The notes beneath the pieces were generated by a model. It saw only the letters and a program-made list of their open reading frames with translations. It was not told the DNA's origin and did no database searches. Shown here piece after piece: positions 43,634-51,757 of a stretch of 55,508 nucleotides of DNA. A program made the position numbers and the translations under genes. The first letter of the stretch is position 1. Each line of letters begins with the position of its first letter. The stretch comes from Ilumatobacteraceae bacterium (GTDB taxonomy: Bacteria; Actinomycetota; Acidimicrobiia; Acidimicrobiales; Ilumatobacteraceae), in NCBI GenBank assembly GCA_030729045.1, contig JANQYF010000038.1, positions 1-55,508 on the forward strand, read 5' to 3'.

Positions 43634-44779
43634 ATGTCGATGCGTTTGTACGACACTGCGCGGCGCGACGTCGTGCCGTTTACTCCGAGTGAGTTGGTGC
43701 TGATGTACACCTGTGGCATTACTCCCTACGACGCAACGCATTTGGGTCACGCTTCTACTTTCCTGTTCTATGACATTCTGCAACGCAGACTGATTGATCT
43801 TGGGCACACCGTTCGGTGCGTGCGAAATGTAACGGACGTTGATGATCCGCTGTTCGCAAAGGCAAGAGAACTCGGTGTGCATTACCTTGATCTGGCAGCA
43901 GGCGAAGAGGCACGTTTTAATCGCGATATGGAAGCACTCGAAATGTTGCCTGCGTACAGCACTCCTCGTGCTTCGTCTGCAATTACCGATATTCGCAAAT
44001 TCATTGGCCTCGTACTTGACAGAGGGTTTGCATATGCCGTCGGTGGTTCCGTGTACTTCGATGTCACAAAAGTGCCGACCTTCGGCGAAGTGTCTCATTA
44101 CAGTCACGAACAAATGCTCGAATTTGCACGTCAGCGCGGCGGCAATGTGGATGATCCGCAGAAACGGAATCCGTTGGACTTCGTGTTGTGGCATCCGTCG
44201 GCTGAAGATGAACCAGCATGGGATGCAACGTGGGGTGCGGGTCGACCAGGTTGGCATATCGAGTGTTCTGCACTTGCACTTCGTGACCTCGGCACCACTA
44301 TTGATTTACATGGTGGTGGAAGCGACTTGATTTTCCCTCATCACGAATGTGAACGGGCACAGTCTGAGGCTGCAACTGGTGAAATATTTGTAAAGCATTG
44401 GATGCATGTAGCAATGGTGTTCAAAGATGGCGAGAAGATGTCAAAGAGTCTTGGCAACTTGGTGTTTGTTGATCAGTTGCGAACATTGTGGGACCCTCGG
44501 TCGATTCGCATTGCAATCATTGAGCATCATTACCGCAAAGAGTGGGAGTGGGATGAAACCCTGATGCCACGTAGTTCGGCGCGCCTGGCGCAGTGGGTTG
44601 CTTCTGTCGGAGGAACTCAATCAGGCCTTTTGGATTCGGTGCGCGCCTGCCTTGATAATGACCTAGATACGCCTTCGGCGCTTGCGCTGATTGATGCAGC
44701 CGCAGCAGAAGGTGTCGACGTCAGTGCCTCGGCGGCTCTTTTGGGAGTGGAATTACTCACTCCTGTTGGACCGCGCTAA
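43634..44779 (+). CDS. mshC: Mycothiol cysteine ligase
   Basis: A 381-residue CysRS-like enzyme that attaches cysteine to GlcN-inositol in mycothiol synthesis. TCGITPYDATHLGHA is the MshC version of the CysRS zinc/HIGH motif (C27, H36, H39), followed by VRNVTDVDDPLFAKA; GWHIECSALA supplies another zinc cysteine and KMSKS the class I loop. A true CysS would read YxCGPTVYD and be longer, so MshC is preferred. It needs inositol, linking it to the inositol genes elsewhere in the window. Confidence 0.92.
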   Translation: MSMRLYDTARRDVVPFTPSELVLMYTCGITPYDATHLGHASTFLFYDILQRRLIDLGHTVRCVRNVTDVDDPLFAKARELGVHYLDLAAGEEARFNRDMEALEMLPAYSTPRASSAITDIRKFIGLVLDRGFAYAVGGSVYFDVTKVPTFGEVSHYSHEQMLEFARQRGGNVDDPQKRNPLDFVLWHPSAEDEPAWDATWGAGRPGWHIECSALALRDLGTTIDLHGGGSDLIFPHHECERAQSEAATGEIFVKHWMHVAMVFKDGEKMSKSLGNLVFVDQLRTLWDPRSIRIAIIEHHYRKEWEWDETLMPRSSARLAQWVASVGGTQSGLLDSVRACLDNDLDTPSALALIDAAAAEGVDVSASAALLGVELLTPVGPR

Positions 44780-44824
44780 CAACTGGTTGTACTGACCAAG
44801 AGGTCTCAAAATCAGGAGTATTAT

Positions 44825-45583
44825 GTGCCGAGCATGGCCAAACACTCTGATTCGCAATCATCAGTCAATGATGAGGTGAAGTCTGTGTCCAGCCGAGCTC
44901 AACCGCGAGCTCGCGCTTTACTACGGCCTCTCACCACGAAGTTATGGAAGTTTAATTATGAAGGTTTTGAAAATCTTCCCGATGCTGGGCCAGCAATTTT
45001 GTGTCCGAATCACATCAGCTTTCTCGACTCTGTTTTCACCATGGTGCATGCTGGTCGTCAAATCAGTTTTGTGGGAAAAGCTGAGTACATGGATTCGTGG
45101 AAGACGAAACATTTGTTTCCAGCCCTTGGCATGATTCCGATTGATCGTTCAGGTGGGTCAAAAAGCGAAGGTGCACTTATTGCCGCGGAAGCAGTTCTTC
45201 GGCGCGGTGAACTCTTTGGCATATTTCCTGAAGGAACTCGTAGTCGAGATGGCATGTTGTACAAAGGTCATACTGGCGCTGCTCGTCTTGCTATGAAAGT
45301 GGGCTGTCCAATTTTGCCGGTTGGCATTATTGGCACTCGAGAAATACAACCACCTGACACTGTGATGCCACGTTTGAGGCTTGAATGCACAATCAAAATT
45401 GGCGCGCCAATTGATGTGTCTCGGTATCGCGACCGAGCAGACGACCACATGGTGCTGCGCGAGATCACTGATGAACTGATGTTTGAAATCCAAGCTCTCA
45501 CCGGGCAGGAATACCGCAACGTCTATGCCACCAAACGTGCAGAGAGCATCCCAACTGAGCAAGCAGTGGTAGATCACGGCTAA
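44825..45583 (+). CDS. PlsC-type 1-acylglycerol-3-phosphate acyltransferase
   Basis: A 252-residue membrane-associated acyltransferase. The HX4D catalytic pair is H63/D68 in PNHISFLDS and the acceptor motif is FPEGTRSRDG. Most likely makes phosphatidic acid, the precursor of CDP-diacylglycerol used by PgsA. GTG 44825 follows AGGAG by 6 bases; ATG 44834 is possible. The first 35 residues are polar and variable. Confidence 0.9.
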   Translation: MPSMAKHSDSQSSVNDEVKSVSSRAQPRARALLRPLTTKLWKFNYEGFENLPDAGPAILCPNHISFLDSVFTMVHAGRQISFVGKAEYMDSWKTKHLFPALGMIPIDRSGGSKSEGALIAAEAVLRRGELFGIFPEGTRSRDGMLYKGHTGAARLAMKVGCPILPVGIIGTREIQPPDTVMPRLRLECTIKIGAPIDVSRYRDRADDHMVLREITDELMFEIQALTGQEYRNVYATKRAESIPTEQAVVDHG

Positions 45584-45613
45584 ATAGACCCGAGCCGACA
45601 CTCCGGTGCGCCG

Positions 45614-45619
45614 TAGAAT
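45614..45619 (+). promoter_or_regulatory. Probable -10 box of thrS
   Basis: TAGAAT lies 9 bases before the ATG at 45629, which predicts a leader of only about three bases. No T-box leader is present in the 45-base gap. Confidence 0.4.
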
Positions 45620-45628
45620 GGGTGTCTC

Positions 45629-47614
45629 ATGTCAGAGATTTCAGTACTTCTTCCCGACGGTTCCTCGCGCTCGCTGCCTGCTGGCTCTTCGATTGCCGAT
45701 TTAGCTGCCTCTATTGGTTCTCGGCTTGCAAAGGCAGCGGTGGCAGGCACAGTAAATGGTGCAGAAGTCGACTTGTCAGTGCCATTGCCTGACGGAGCCT
45801 CAGTGTCGATCATTACTTCCGACTCTGAAGAAGGTCGTCACGTACTTCGGCATTCCACTGCGCATGTTCTGGCCCAGGCTGTCGTGCAGTTGTTTGAGGG
45901 GGCTCACTTCACAATTGGGCCGGCAATCGAAGACGGTTTCTACTACGACTTTGCATTGCCCGGAAACAAGACGTTCTCTGATGATGATCTGGCTTCGATT
46001 GAAAAGCGGATGCGCGAGATCATGAAGGCAAATCAGCCGTTCACTCGTTCCGAAGTTTCAGTGAAAGAGGCTTTGGCTGTCTTTGCTACTCAACCGTACA
46101 AGTGCGAAATTATTGAACGTGTCACGTCGGGTGCCGCAGACGGAACTGATGTTGCTGAAGTTGGTAGTTCTGACTCCGTCAGTCTGTACCGCAACTCAGA
46201 TTCGTTCGTTGATCTGTGCCGTGGTCCTCATGTGCCTTCAACTTCTCGCCTGGGGCATTTCAGTCTGATGAAAGTTGCTGGGGCGTATTGGCGCGGAAAC
46301 GAGAAGGGCCCAATGCTGCAACGCATTTATGGCACCGCGTGGGAATCTGACACAGCACTGAAAGAGCATCTGCATCGGCTTGAAGAGGCAACGAAGCGAG
46401 ATCATCGCCGACTGGCTAACGAACTAGATCTTTTGTCTTTTCCAACGGAACTTGGTGGCGGACTTGCTGTCTGGCATCCAAAGGGTGCGATAGTGCGCAA
46501 ATTGATGGAGGACTACAGCCGTCAACGTCACCAAGATGGTGATTATCAGTTCGTGTACACGCCGCACCTTGCTAACGCCAATCTGTTTGCGAAGTCCGGA
46601 CATCTTGATTTCTACGCCGACGGTATGTATCCGCCGATGGAGATGGATAACGGCACGTACTACATGAAGCCAATGAACTGCCCGATGCACTGTCTTATCT
46701 TCGACAGCCGTCAGCGCAGTTACCGCGAACTTCCGTTGCGTTTATTCGAATTAGGCAATGTGTACCGGTACGAGCGTGCCGGAACTCTTCATGGTCTACT
46801 GCGCATCCGTGGGTTCACTCAAGATGACAGCCATATCTACTGCACCGAAGAACAGATGGCAGATGAGATTTCATCATTGCTTGATTTCATTATGTCTGTG
46901 TTGCGCAGATTCGGATTCAGTGATTTCGAATTCAACCTGTCCACGCGTGATCCAGAAAAATCAGTTGGCTCGGATGAAATCTGGGGCAAAGCCACTGAGG
47001 CCTTGCGTGAAGCACTCGACCGTCATGGCGTTCAGTACAAGATCAAGGAAGGCGATGCCGCGTTCTATGGTCCGAAGATTGATATCGACGTTCGTGATGC
47101 CATTGGGCGTAAGTGGCAGTTGAGCACAATCCAATGTGACTTCAACTTGCCAGAACGATTCGAATTGGAATACATCGGTTCAGATGGTGCTCGTCATCGT
47201 CCGATTATGTTGCATCGCGCATTGTTCGGATCAATTGAACGATTCTTTGGTGTGTTGATTGAACACTATGCAGGTGCTTTCCCAAGTTGGCTTTCACCAG
47301 AACAAGTGCGAGTGCTTCCTGTTGCGCTTGCTCATGACGAGTACGCACAGTCTGTCGTGGCTCAGTTGAAGAAAGCCGGATTCCGAGTTGATATCGACCA
47401 TGCTGATGAACAGCTAGGAAAGCGCATTCGCAACGCGAAGACCAGCAAGGTTCCGTATGTTCTTGTAGTTGGCGATGATGACGTTGCGCATCATTCTGTA
47501 GGTGTCAACCCGCGGGGTGGGGAAGTAGAGCGTGACGTTTCGGTTGTTGACTTTATTGCTCGTCTTGCCGCCGAAGTGGCAGAAGGACAATTAGGCGACG
47601 TAGATGTCTCTTGA
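45629..47614 (+). CDS. thrS: Threonyl-tRNA synthetase
   Basis: A 661-residue class II synthetase in standard order: TGS domain (1-60), editing domain with RHSTAHVLAQAV, catalytic core with GTYYMKPMNCPMHCLIF (zinc cysteine) and ERAGTLHGLLRIRGFTQDD, and anticodon domain (VRVLPVALAHDEYAQSV). thrS followed by a HIT gene, pgsA, patA and pimA is the mycobacterial order. Overlaps the HIT gene by 11 bases. Confidence 0.96.
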   Translation: MSEISVLLPDGSSRSLPAGSSIADLAASIGSRLAKAAVAGTVNGAEVDLSVPLPDGASVSIITSDSEEGRHVLRHSTAHVLAQAVVQLFEGAHFTIGPAIEDGFYYDFALPGNKTFSDDDLASIEKRMREIMKANQPFTRSEVSVKEALAVFATQPYKCEIIERVTSGAADGTDVAEVGSSDSVSLYRNSDSFVDLCRGPHVPSTSRLGHFSLMKVAGAYWRGNEKGPMLQRIYGTAWESDTALKEHLHRLEEATKRDHRRLANELDLLSFPTELGGGLAVWHPKGAIVRKLMEDYSRQRHQDGDYQFVYTPHLANANLFAKSGHLDFYADGMYPPMEMDNGTYYMKPMNCPMHCLIFDSRQRSYRELPLRLFELGNVYRYERAGTLHGLLRIRGFTQDDSHIYCTEEQMADEISSLLDFIMSVLRRFGFSDFEFNLSTRDPEKSVGSDEIWGKATEALREALDRHGVQYKIKEGDAAFYGPKIDIDVRDAIGRKWQLSTIQCDFNLPERFELEYIGSDGARHRPIMLHRALFGSIERFFGVLIEHYAGAFPSWLSPEQVRVLPVALAHDEYAQSVVAQLKKAGFRVDIDHADEQLGKRIRNAKTSKVPYVLVVGDDDVAHHSVGVNPRGGEVERDVSVVDFIARLAAEVAEGQLGDVDVS

Positions 47615-48116
47615 GCAACTCTGGAATGGATGGCGGGCCGAATACATCGGCACTGCGAATGTGAATTCAGCAAATTCGTCGGACTCAGTGTTTACCTCCA
47701 TTCTGGAATCAGGATTGTCTGACGAAGACGCTTTTATTGTGCATCGCTCTCAGTTCAGTTTTGCGATTTTGAACGCCTATCCCTATGCATCTGGACATGT
47801 GCTTGTTTTGCCATTCCGTGAAGTGGCACATCTAGAAGATCTCTCAACTGAAGAATGTATAGATCTCTGGTCGACTGTTACTGAAGCAACCGTTGCGATT
47901 AAGGCCTCGCATCGACCTGATGCATTGAACGTCGGTATCAACCTCGGAGCTGCCGCAGGAGGCAGTATTGCCCAGCATCTACACGTTCACATCGTTCCGC
48001 GGTGGAATGGCGATTCAAACTTTATGACATCAGTGGCTTCGACTCGTACGATTCCAGAACCACTTCCTCTCACCGCATCCAAAATTCGAGATGCATGGCC
48101 GAAAGCTACACAATGA
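47604..48116 (+). CDS. HIT-family nucleotide phosphorylase/hydrolase
   Basis: A 170-residue histidine-triad protein; the triad is H125, H127, H129 in QHLHVHIVPR. In M. tuberculosis the gene between thrS and pgsA1 (Rv2613c) is an Ap4A phosphorylase, so cleavage of diadenosine tetraphosphate, a by-product of tRNA synthetases, is likely. The N-terminal 40 residues are extended as in that protein. Overlaps its neighbours on both sides. Confidence 0.9.
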   Translation: MSLEQLWNGWRAEYIGTANVNSANSSDSVFTSILESGLSDEDAFIVHRSQFSFAILNAYPYASGHVLVLPFREVAHLEDLSTEECIDLWSTVTEATVAIKASHRPDALNVGINLGAAAGGSIAQHLHVHIVPRWNGDSNFMTSVASTRTIPEPLPLTASKIRDAWPKATQ

Positions 48117-48619
48117 CCGACGAACTACGTGACCAACTGCCTGATGATCTGAATGCTGTCGATCATGTCGGTGCATATGATTTTCCCGATAACAGCCGCC
48201 GTCGCATTCCCGGAGTGATGTATGCAATCTTGGCGGTGCTCTGCGTTGTTGTGTGGTCAATTGCCGATAGCAATGATTCAGCGTTGATCAACAATGGGCT
48301 GTTGTTTGCTGCGGTGCTTTTGGCTGTGATGTCCATCATTACAATTTCCAGTGGTTGGCGAATGACAATGAACGAGTCAGAGGCTCTAGTGGTTGCTACT
48401 CGTACAGCAGGTTTTGCAGTTGGACATGCGTCAGCGCAGCAGGTATGGCGCGGAATTCGCAGCAAGCCAACATGGAGAATTTTCTGCTACAGCACGGAAG
48501 AACCGCCACTACAGCAGGCCCTGGTGCTGATTGACGCTGTTGATGGGCATGTCGTTGAATGTTTGGTGGAGAAGAACCCTGAGGCGGAGATGCCATCCGC
48601 GGATACTCAAGAGCGATAG
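48113..48619 (+). CDS. Two-helix membrane protein in the PI cluster
   Basis: A 168-residue protein: polar N-terminus of about 32 residues, two hydrophobic helices (about 33-48 and 57-76) close together, then a soluble C-terminal domain of mixed strands that looks PH-like (SEALVVATRTAGFAVGHA; WRIFCYSTEEPP). Family not recognised. It overlaps the HIT gene (ATGA) and ends 9 bases before pgsA, a place occupied by nothing in the mycobacterial cluster as I recall it. A role in inositol-lipid synthesis is only a positional guess. Confidence 0.7.
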   Translation: MTDELRDQLPDDLNAVDHVGAYDFPDNSRRRIPGVMYAILAVLCVVVWSIADSNDSALINNGLLFAAVLLAVMSIITISSGWRMTMNESEALVVATRTAGFAVGHASAQQVWRGIRSKPTWRIFCYSTEEPPLQQALVLIDAVDGHVVECLVEKNPEAEMPSADTQER

Positions 48620-48630
48620 CGTCACGCTAT
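48616..48630 (+). promoter_or_regulatory. pgsA -10 box inside a 15-bp dyad
   Basis: TAGCGT (48617-48622) is exactly 6 bases before the pgsA ATG at 48629, which suggests leaderless transcription. The box lies in a perfect dyad, ATAGCGT-c-ACGCTAT (48616-48630), that also covers the upstream stop codon and the start codon, so a bound protein could block initiation. Confidence 0.45.
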
Positions 48631-49333
48631 GTTTGACGGGCGTTTTCGCGCACCAATTGAGAAGGCTGTGCGCCCGGTTGGTCAGTTGTTGAGAAAAACA
48701 GGTATGTCACCTGATCACCTCACCATTCTCGGAATTGCTTTTGCTGTAGTTGCTTCGTTCGCAATCGGCAATGGCGCCCTTCGTGGCGGACTTGTGTTGG
48801 TCATCTTGGCCGCAGTTCCCGACATGCTTGACGGGGCGTTAGCAAAGGCGTCTGGAACATCAAGTCAGCGTGGTGCTTTCTTTGATTCTGTTGTGGACAG
48901 AGTTACTGACTCTGTCCTCTTTGGTGGCGTTGCTTGGTATTTCGCATCGGAGAAAGACCCTCACCTTGTTTTGCTACCGATGGCGATTATGGGCGTGTCG
49001 TCGCTTATTTCATACGAACGAGCAAAAGCTGAAGCACTTGGGTTGTATGCCAAGGGTGGATTAATGGAACGCGCTGAGCGCATCGTGGTTCTTTGTATTG
49101 GTCTTTTGTTTGATTCATTGCTGGTGCCGATCATGTGGATCATGCTGGTGCTTACGGTAATAACGGCAGTTCAGCGGTTCGTCCAGGTGTGGCGTCAGGC
49201 AGAAGTGTCTTCGACTACTCAAGAGAAACGCGATGTTCGCCAAGGACGTCGCATGACGCGAATTAGTGCGCGCACTTCACGTCGTCAGTTGTCGGTTGAA
49301 TCGCGCCAACGTCGCCGCAATCGTAATGGCTAA
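48629..49333 (+). CDS. pgsA: CDP-alcohol phosphatidyltransferase (PI-phosphate synthase type)
   Basis: A 234-residue membrane enzyme with about six helices that couples CDP-diacylglycerol to an alcohol, here by context inositol phosphate. The CDP-OH motif spans D65 to D90: D-x2-DG-x2-A then K73, 8 residues, G-x3-D-x3-D. The motif normally has arginine where K73 stands, a conservative change. The C-terminal 40 residues are a highly basic cytoplasmic tail (RQGRRMTRISARTSRRQ). It is followed by patA with an 8-base overlap, as in mycobacteria. Confidence 0.9.
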   Translation: MFDGRFRAPIEKAVRPVGQLLRKTGMSPDHLTILGIAFAVVASFAIGNGALRGGLVLVILAAVPDMLDGALAKASGTSSQRGAFFDSVVDRVTDSVLFGGVAWYFASEKDPHLVLLPMAIMGVSSLISYERAKAEALGLYAKGGLMERAERIVVLCIGLLFDSLLVPIMWIMLVLTVITAVQRFVQVWRQAEVSSTTQEKRDVRQGRRMTRISARTSRRQLSVESRQRRRNRNG

Positions 49334-50261
49334 TCCATTCGACGAACTTGCTGACGCCTTCACAGTGGGTGGCTATCGGCTCGGCTCGGTAATTGCTCGT
49401 TTAACTCCTGCTCCAATTTCACAGGGTGCTGTTTCACTTCTTGCCCCTGGCGTTGCATTGTCGTTACGTAAACGTCGTTTCATGATTGAACGCCATCTGC
49501 AAAGAGTTGACCCTTCGCTCACTGGGTTCGCGTTGCATCGGGCATCGCAACAAGCATTCGACAGTTACATGCGTTACTACACCGAGAGTTTCCGCTTGCC
49601 GACATTATCTGCCAAACATGTATTGAAGTCGCTCTCTAATGACGGTTTTCATTACATCGAATCCGCATTAGAGCTTGGTAAGGGCGCAATCGTTGCTCTA
49701 CCGCACCTTGGTGGTTGGGAATGGGCAGGACGTTGGATGGCAGAGATGGGGCACCGCATGACCGTCATTGTGGAACCCCTCGAACCGCCAGAGTTGTTCG
49801 ACTGGTTTACGAAGTTACGTAGTGACCTTGGCATGAATGTTGTCCCACTCGGGCCTGGCGCTGCACCAGCTGTCCTTGCCGCATTGCGCCGAAATGAAGT
49901 TGTGTGTTTGTTGTCTGATCGTGACATTCAAGGCAATGGCGTTGAAGTGGATTTCTTTGGCGAGCGCACTACGTTGCCAGCTGGTCCAGCGATGTTAGGT
50001 ATTCGTTCTGGGGCAGCTGTCGTACCCGGTGCTGTGTATTTCACATCGGCAGTTGATGGTCATCATTGCGTTATTCGTCCACCCCTTGTTTTCAAAAAAA
50101 TAGGGGGCCTCCGTGAGCAGGTAGCGGCCGGTACCCAAGCACTCGCCCTCGAATTGGAAGGCCTTATTCGCCGAGCACCTGAACAGTGGCATTTATTTCA
50201 GCCGAATTGGCCGAGCGATCCTGGGTATGCAGAGATGCGTGCTCGGACTATCGCTGAATGA
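49326..50261 (+). CDS. patA: PatA-like PIM acyltransferase
   Basis: A 311-residue LpxL/HtrB-family acyltransferase. The catalytic HX4E motif is H127 to E132 in PHLGGWEWAG, with DRDIQGNGVEVDFFGE as the second conserved block. In mycobacteria PatA (next to pgsA1) acylates the mannose of phosphatidylinositol mannoside. ATG 49326 overlaps the pgsA end by 8 bases; earlier in-frame starts lie inside pgsA. In mycobacteria pimA follows directly; here an arsenic module lies between. Confidence 0.9.
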   Translation: MANPFDELADAFTVGGYRLGSVIARLTPAPISQGAVSLLAPGVALSLRKRRFMIERHLQRVDPSLTGFALHRASQQAFDSYMRYYTESFRLPTLSAKHVLKSLSNDGFHYIESALELGKGAIVALPHLGGWEWAGRWMAEMGHRMTVIVEPLEPPELFDWFTKLRSDLGMNVVPLGPGAAPAVLAALRRNEVVCLLSDRDIQGNGVEVDFFGERTTLPAGPAMLGIRSGAAVVPGAVYFTSAVDGHHCVIRPPLVFKKIGGLREQVAAGTQALALELEGLIRRAPEQWHLFQPNWPSDPGYAEMRARTIAE

Positions 50262-50565
50262 ACTGAGACACGGCGTCAAGAGCATGTGGGGCGACGGAAT
50301 ACCAGATCCATGTTCCATCACGACGAGATTCAACAAGTCCAGCCTCACGCAACACTTTTAAGTGGTGGCTGATTGTGGGTTGGCTTCGGTCAAGCGGTTC
50401 AGTCAGATCGCAAGAACAAATGCCATCACGACCTGCACGACGAACCAAATCAAAAAGCCGTAGGCGTGTGGGGTCTGACAGCGCAGCAAACATGGGCGCT
50501 AGGGAAGCAGCAGCGCTATCGGTAAGCGGGCCCTTACCGAGCTGAATCTGTTTGGCGTTCGACAT
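50248..50565 (-). CDS. arsR: ArsR-family arsenic-responsive repressor
   Basis: A 105-residue winged-helix repressor. MFAALSDPTRLRLFDLV and SQPTISHHLKVLREAGLVESRRDG are the ArsR helices and wing. The metalloid site is the C50-x-C52 pair in GICSCDLTEPL at the start of the DNA-binding helix region. As(III) binding would release DNA and induce the divergent arsI-aquaporin-arsC genes. ATG 50565 has TATCCT 6 bases upstream. It converges on patA with a 14-base overlap. Confidence 0.92.
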   Translation of the reverse strand: MSNAKQIQLGKGPLTDSAAASLAPMFAALSDPTRLRLFDLVRRAGRDGICSCDLTEPLDRSQPTISHHLKVLREAGLVESRRDGTWIWYSVAPHALDAVSQFIQR

Positions 50566-50571
50566 GGACCA

Positions 50572-50577
50572 AGGATA
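50572..50577 (-). promoter_or_regulatory. Leaderless -10 box of arsR
   Basis: TATCCT on the minus strand lies 6 bases before the arsR ATG. The operator repeats start 12 bases further upstream. Confidence 0.5.
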
Positions 50578-50588
50578 CATCGACACTT

Positions 50589-50618
50589 ATCAATGTGGGG
50601 TATATTGATGACTATCAA
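50589..50618. promoter_or_regulatory. ArsR operator
   Basis: ATCAAT (50589-50594) and ATTGAT (50604-50609) form an inverted repeat, and a further ATCAA at 50614-50618 pairs with TTGAT as a second dyad. ATCAA...TTGAT is the usual core of ArsR/SmtB operators. The site lies midway in the arsR-arsI divergent gap. Confidence 0.65.
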
Positions 50619-50654
50619 AGTATCCATTCTCGGAACTTCTGATGAGAGGAAGAA

Positions 50655-51098
50655 ATGTCACGAGTACAACTTGCACTGAATGTGGGCAATCTCAATGATG
50701 CAATCGTGTTCTACACCAAAATGTTTGGTGTAGGTCCGGCAAAAGTTCGCGAAGGGTATGCCAACTTTGCAATCGCCGAACCACCTCTCAAACTTGTTCT
50801 TATCGAAGGTCACGGGGAACCAGGCACACTGAACCATGTCGGCGTCGAAGTAGAAGACACCGAACAGGTTGCAGCAAAAATTGAATCTGCGGTCGCTATG
50901 GGAATGCCTATCGAGGTTCAGGAAAGTGAGACCTGCTGCTTTGCAGTCCAAGACAAAGTGTGGATCAAAGGCGGCGAATTGCCATGGGAGTGGTACACGG
51001 TTCTTGCGGATGCACCTCAGGATTCTTCACTGAAGACCATGCCCATAATGCTTGGAGTTCCATCTACGGGTAGTTGTTGCGGGCCAGAAGGTTGCTGA
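50655..51098 (+). CDS. arsI: ArsI-type C-As lyase
   Basis: A 147-residue vicinal-oxygen-chelate dioxygenase that removes the methyl or aryl group of trivalent organoarsenicals. The iron ligands match those of Thermomonospora ArsI (Q5, H61 and E112 here). The arsenic-binding pair is C94-C95 in TCCFAVQDKVW. The C-terminal tail ends CCGPEGC, which may add thiol ligands. The start MSRVQLALNVGNLNDA is family-typical. GAGGAAG gives a ribosome site. CadI is a close relative, but the vicinal cysteines and ars context favour ArsI. Confidence 0.92.
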   Translation: MSRVQLALNVGNLNDAIVFYTKMFGVGPAKVREGYANFAIAEPPLKLVLIEGHGEPGTLNHVGVEVEDTEQVAAKIESAVAMGMPIEVQESETCCFAVQDKVWIKGGELPWEWYTVLADAPQDSSLKTMPIMLGVPSTGSCCGPEGC

Positions 51099-51757
51099 TG
51101 GCACGTCGCGCACTCTCAGAGTTTCTAGGTACTGCACTGTTGGTGATGGCAGTTGTTGGTTCGGGCATCATGGCTCAGAACCTCACAAAAGACGTGGCCC
51201 TGCAATTGCTCGCTAATGCAATTGCTACGGGCGGAGCATTGCTTGGTCTGATCACAATTTTCGGTCCACTTTCCGGCGCGTCGTTCAATCCGGTTGTGTC
51301 CTTGGTTGGGTACTTCGTTGACCGAGAGTCTTCAGTTTCAGTTCTTGTTACTGATGTTGTCGCACAAGTTTCTGGGGCAATCGTGGGGTGCGTTATTGCA
51401 AACATTATGTTCGCGCACCCGTTCATAGAGATGTCGACGAAAGTACGCACTGGTGGGCCAACATGGTTTTCCGAAGTAGTTGCGACAGTTGGTTTGCTGC
51501 TGGTTATCTGGGGCGGGAAAAGGGCCGGCGCAAATGTTGCAGTTCTTGTTGCTGCTTGGATTACCGGGGCGTACTGGTTTACTTCATCAACCAGTGTTGC
51601 GAACCCAGCAGTGGGCATTGGTCGAATGTTCTCTGATTCGTTTGCAGGTATTGCACCAGAGTCAATGCCAATGTTTGCGGTGATGCAAATACTCGGCGGG
51701 TTGATTGGTTTTCTGATTATCAAAACCTTGTGGGCAGACAAAGCAGCGTCGTCATGA
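51098..51757 (+). CDS. Aquaglyceroporin-like arsenite channel
   Basis: A 219-residue six-helix MIP channel. The first pore motif is changed to NPV (SGASFNPVVSLVG), and the second is NPA with the pore arginine (ANPAVGIGRMFSD). In Sinorhizobium AqpS sits in an ars operon and lets arsenite formed by ArsC leave the cell down its gradient. Here the channel lies between arsI and arsC with ATGA-type overlaps, so the same downhill route is likely. No ArsB or Acr3 pump is present in the locus. Confidence 0.88.
   Translation: MARRALSEFLGTALLVMAVVGSGIMAQNLTKDVALQLLANAIATGGALLGLITIFGPLSGASFNPVVSLVGYFVDRESSVSVLVTDVVAQVSGAIVGCVIANIMFAHPFIEMSTKVRTGGPTWFSEVVATVGLLLVIWGGKRAGANVAVLVAAWITGAYWFTSSTSVANPAVGIGRMFSDSFAGIAPESMPMFAVMQILGGLIGFLIIKTLWADKAASS

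Noticed and set aside
43634-44779. Cysteinyl-tRNA synthetase
   Set aside because: The GITPYDATHLGH version of the zinc motif and the short length mark MshC; CysS has GPTVYD and about 460 residues.
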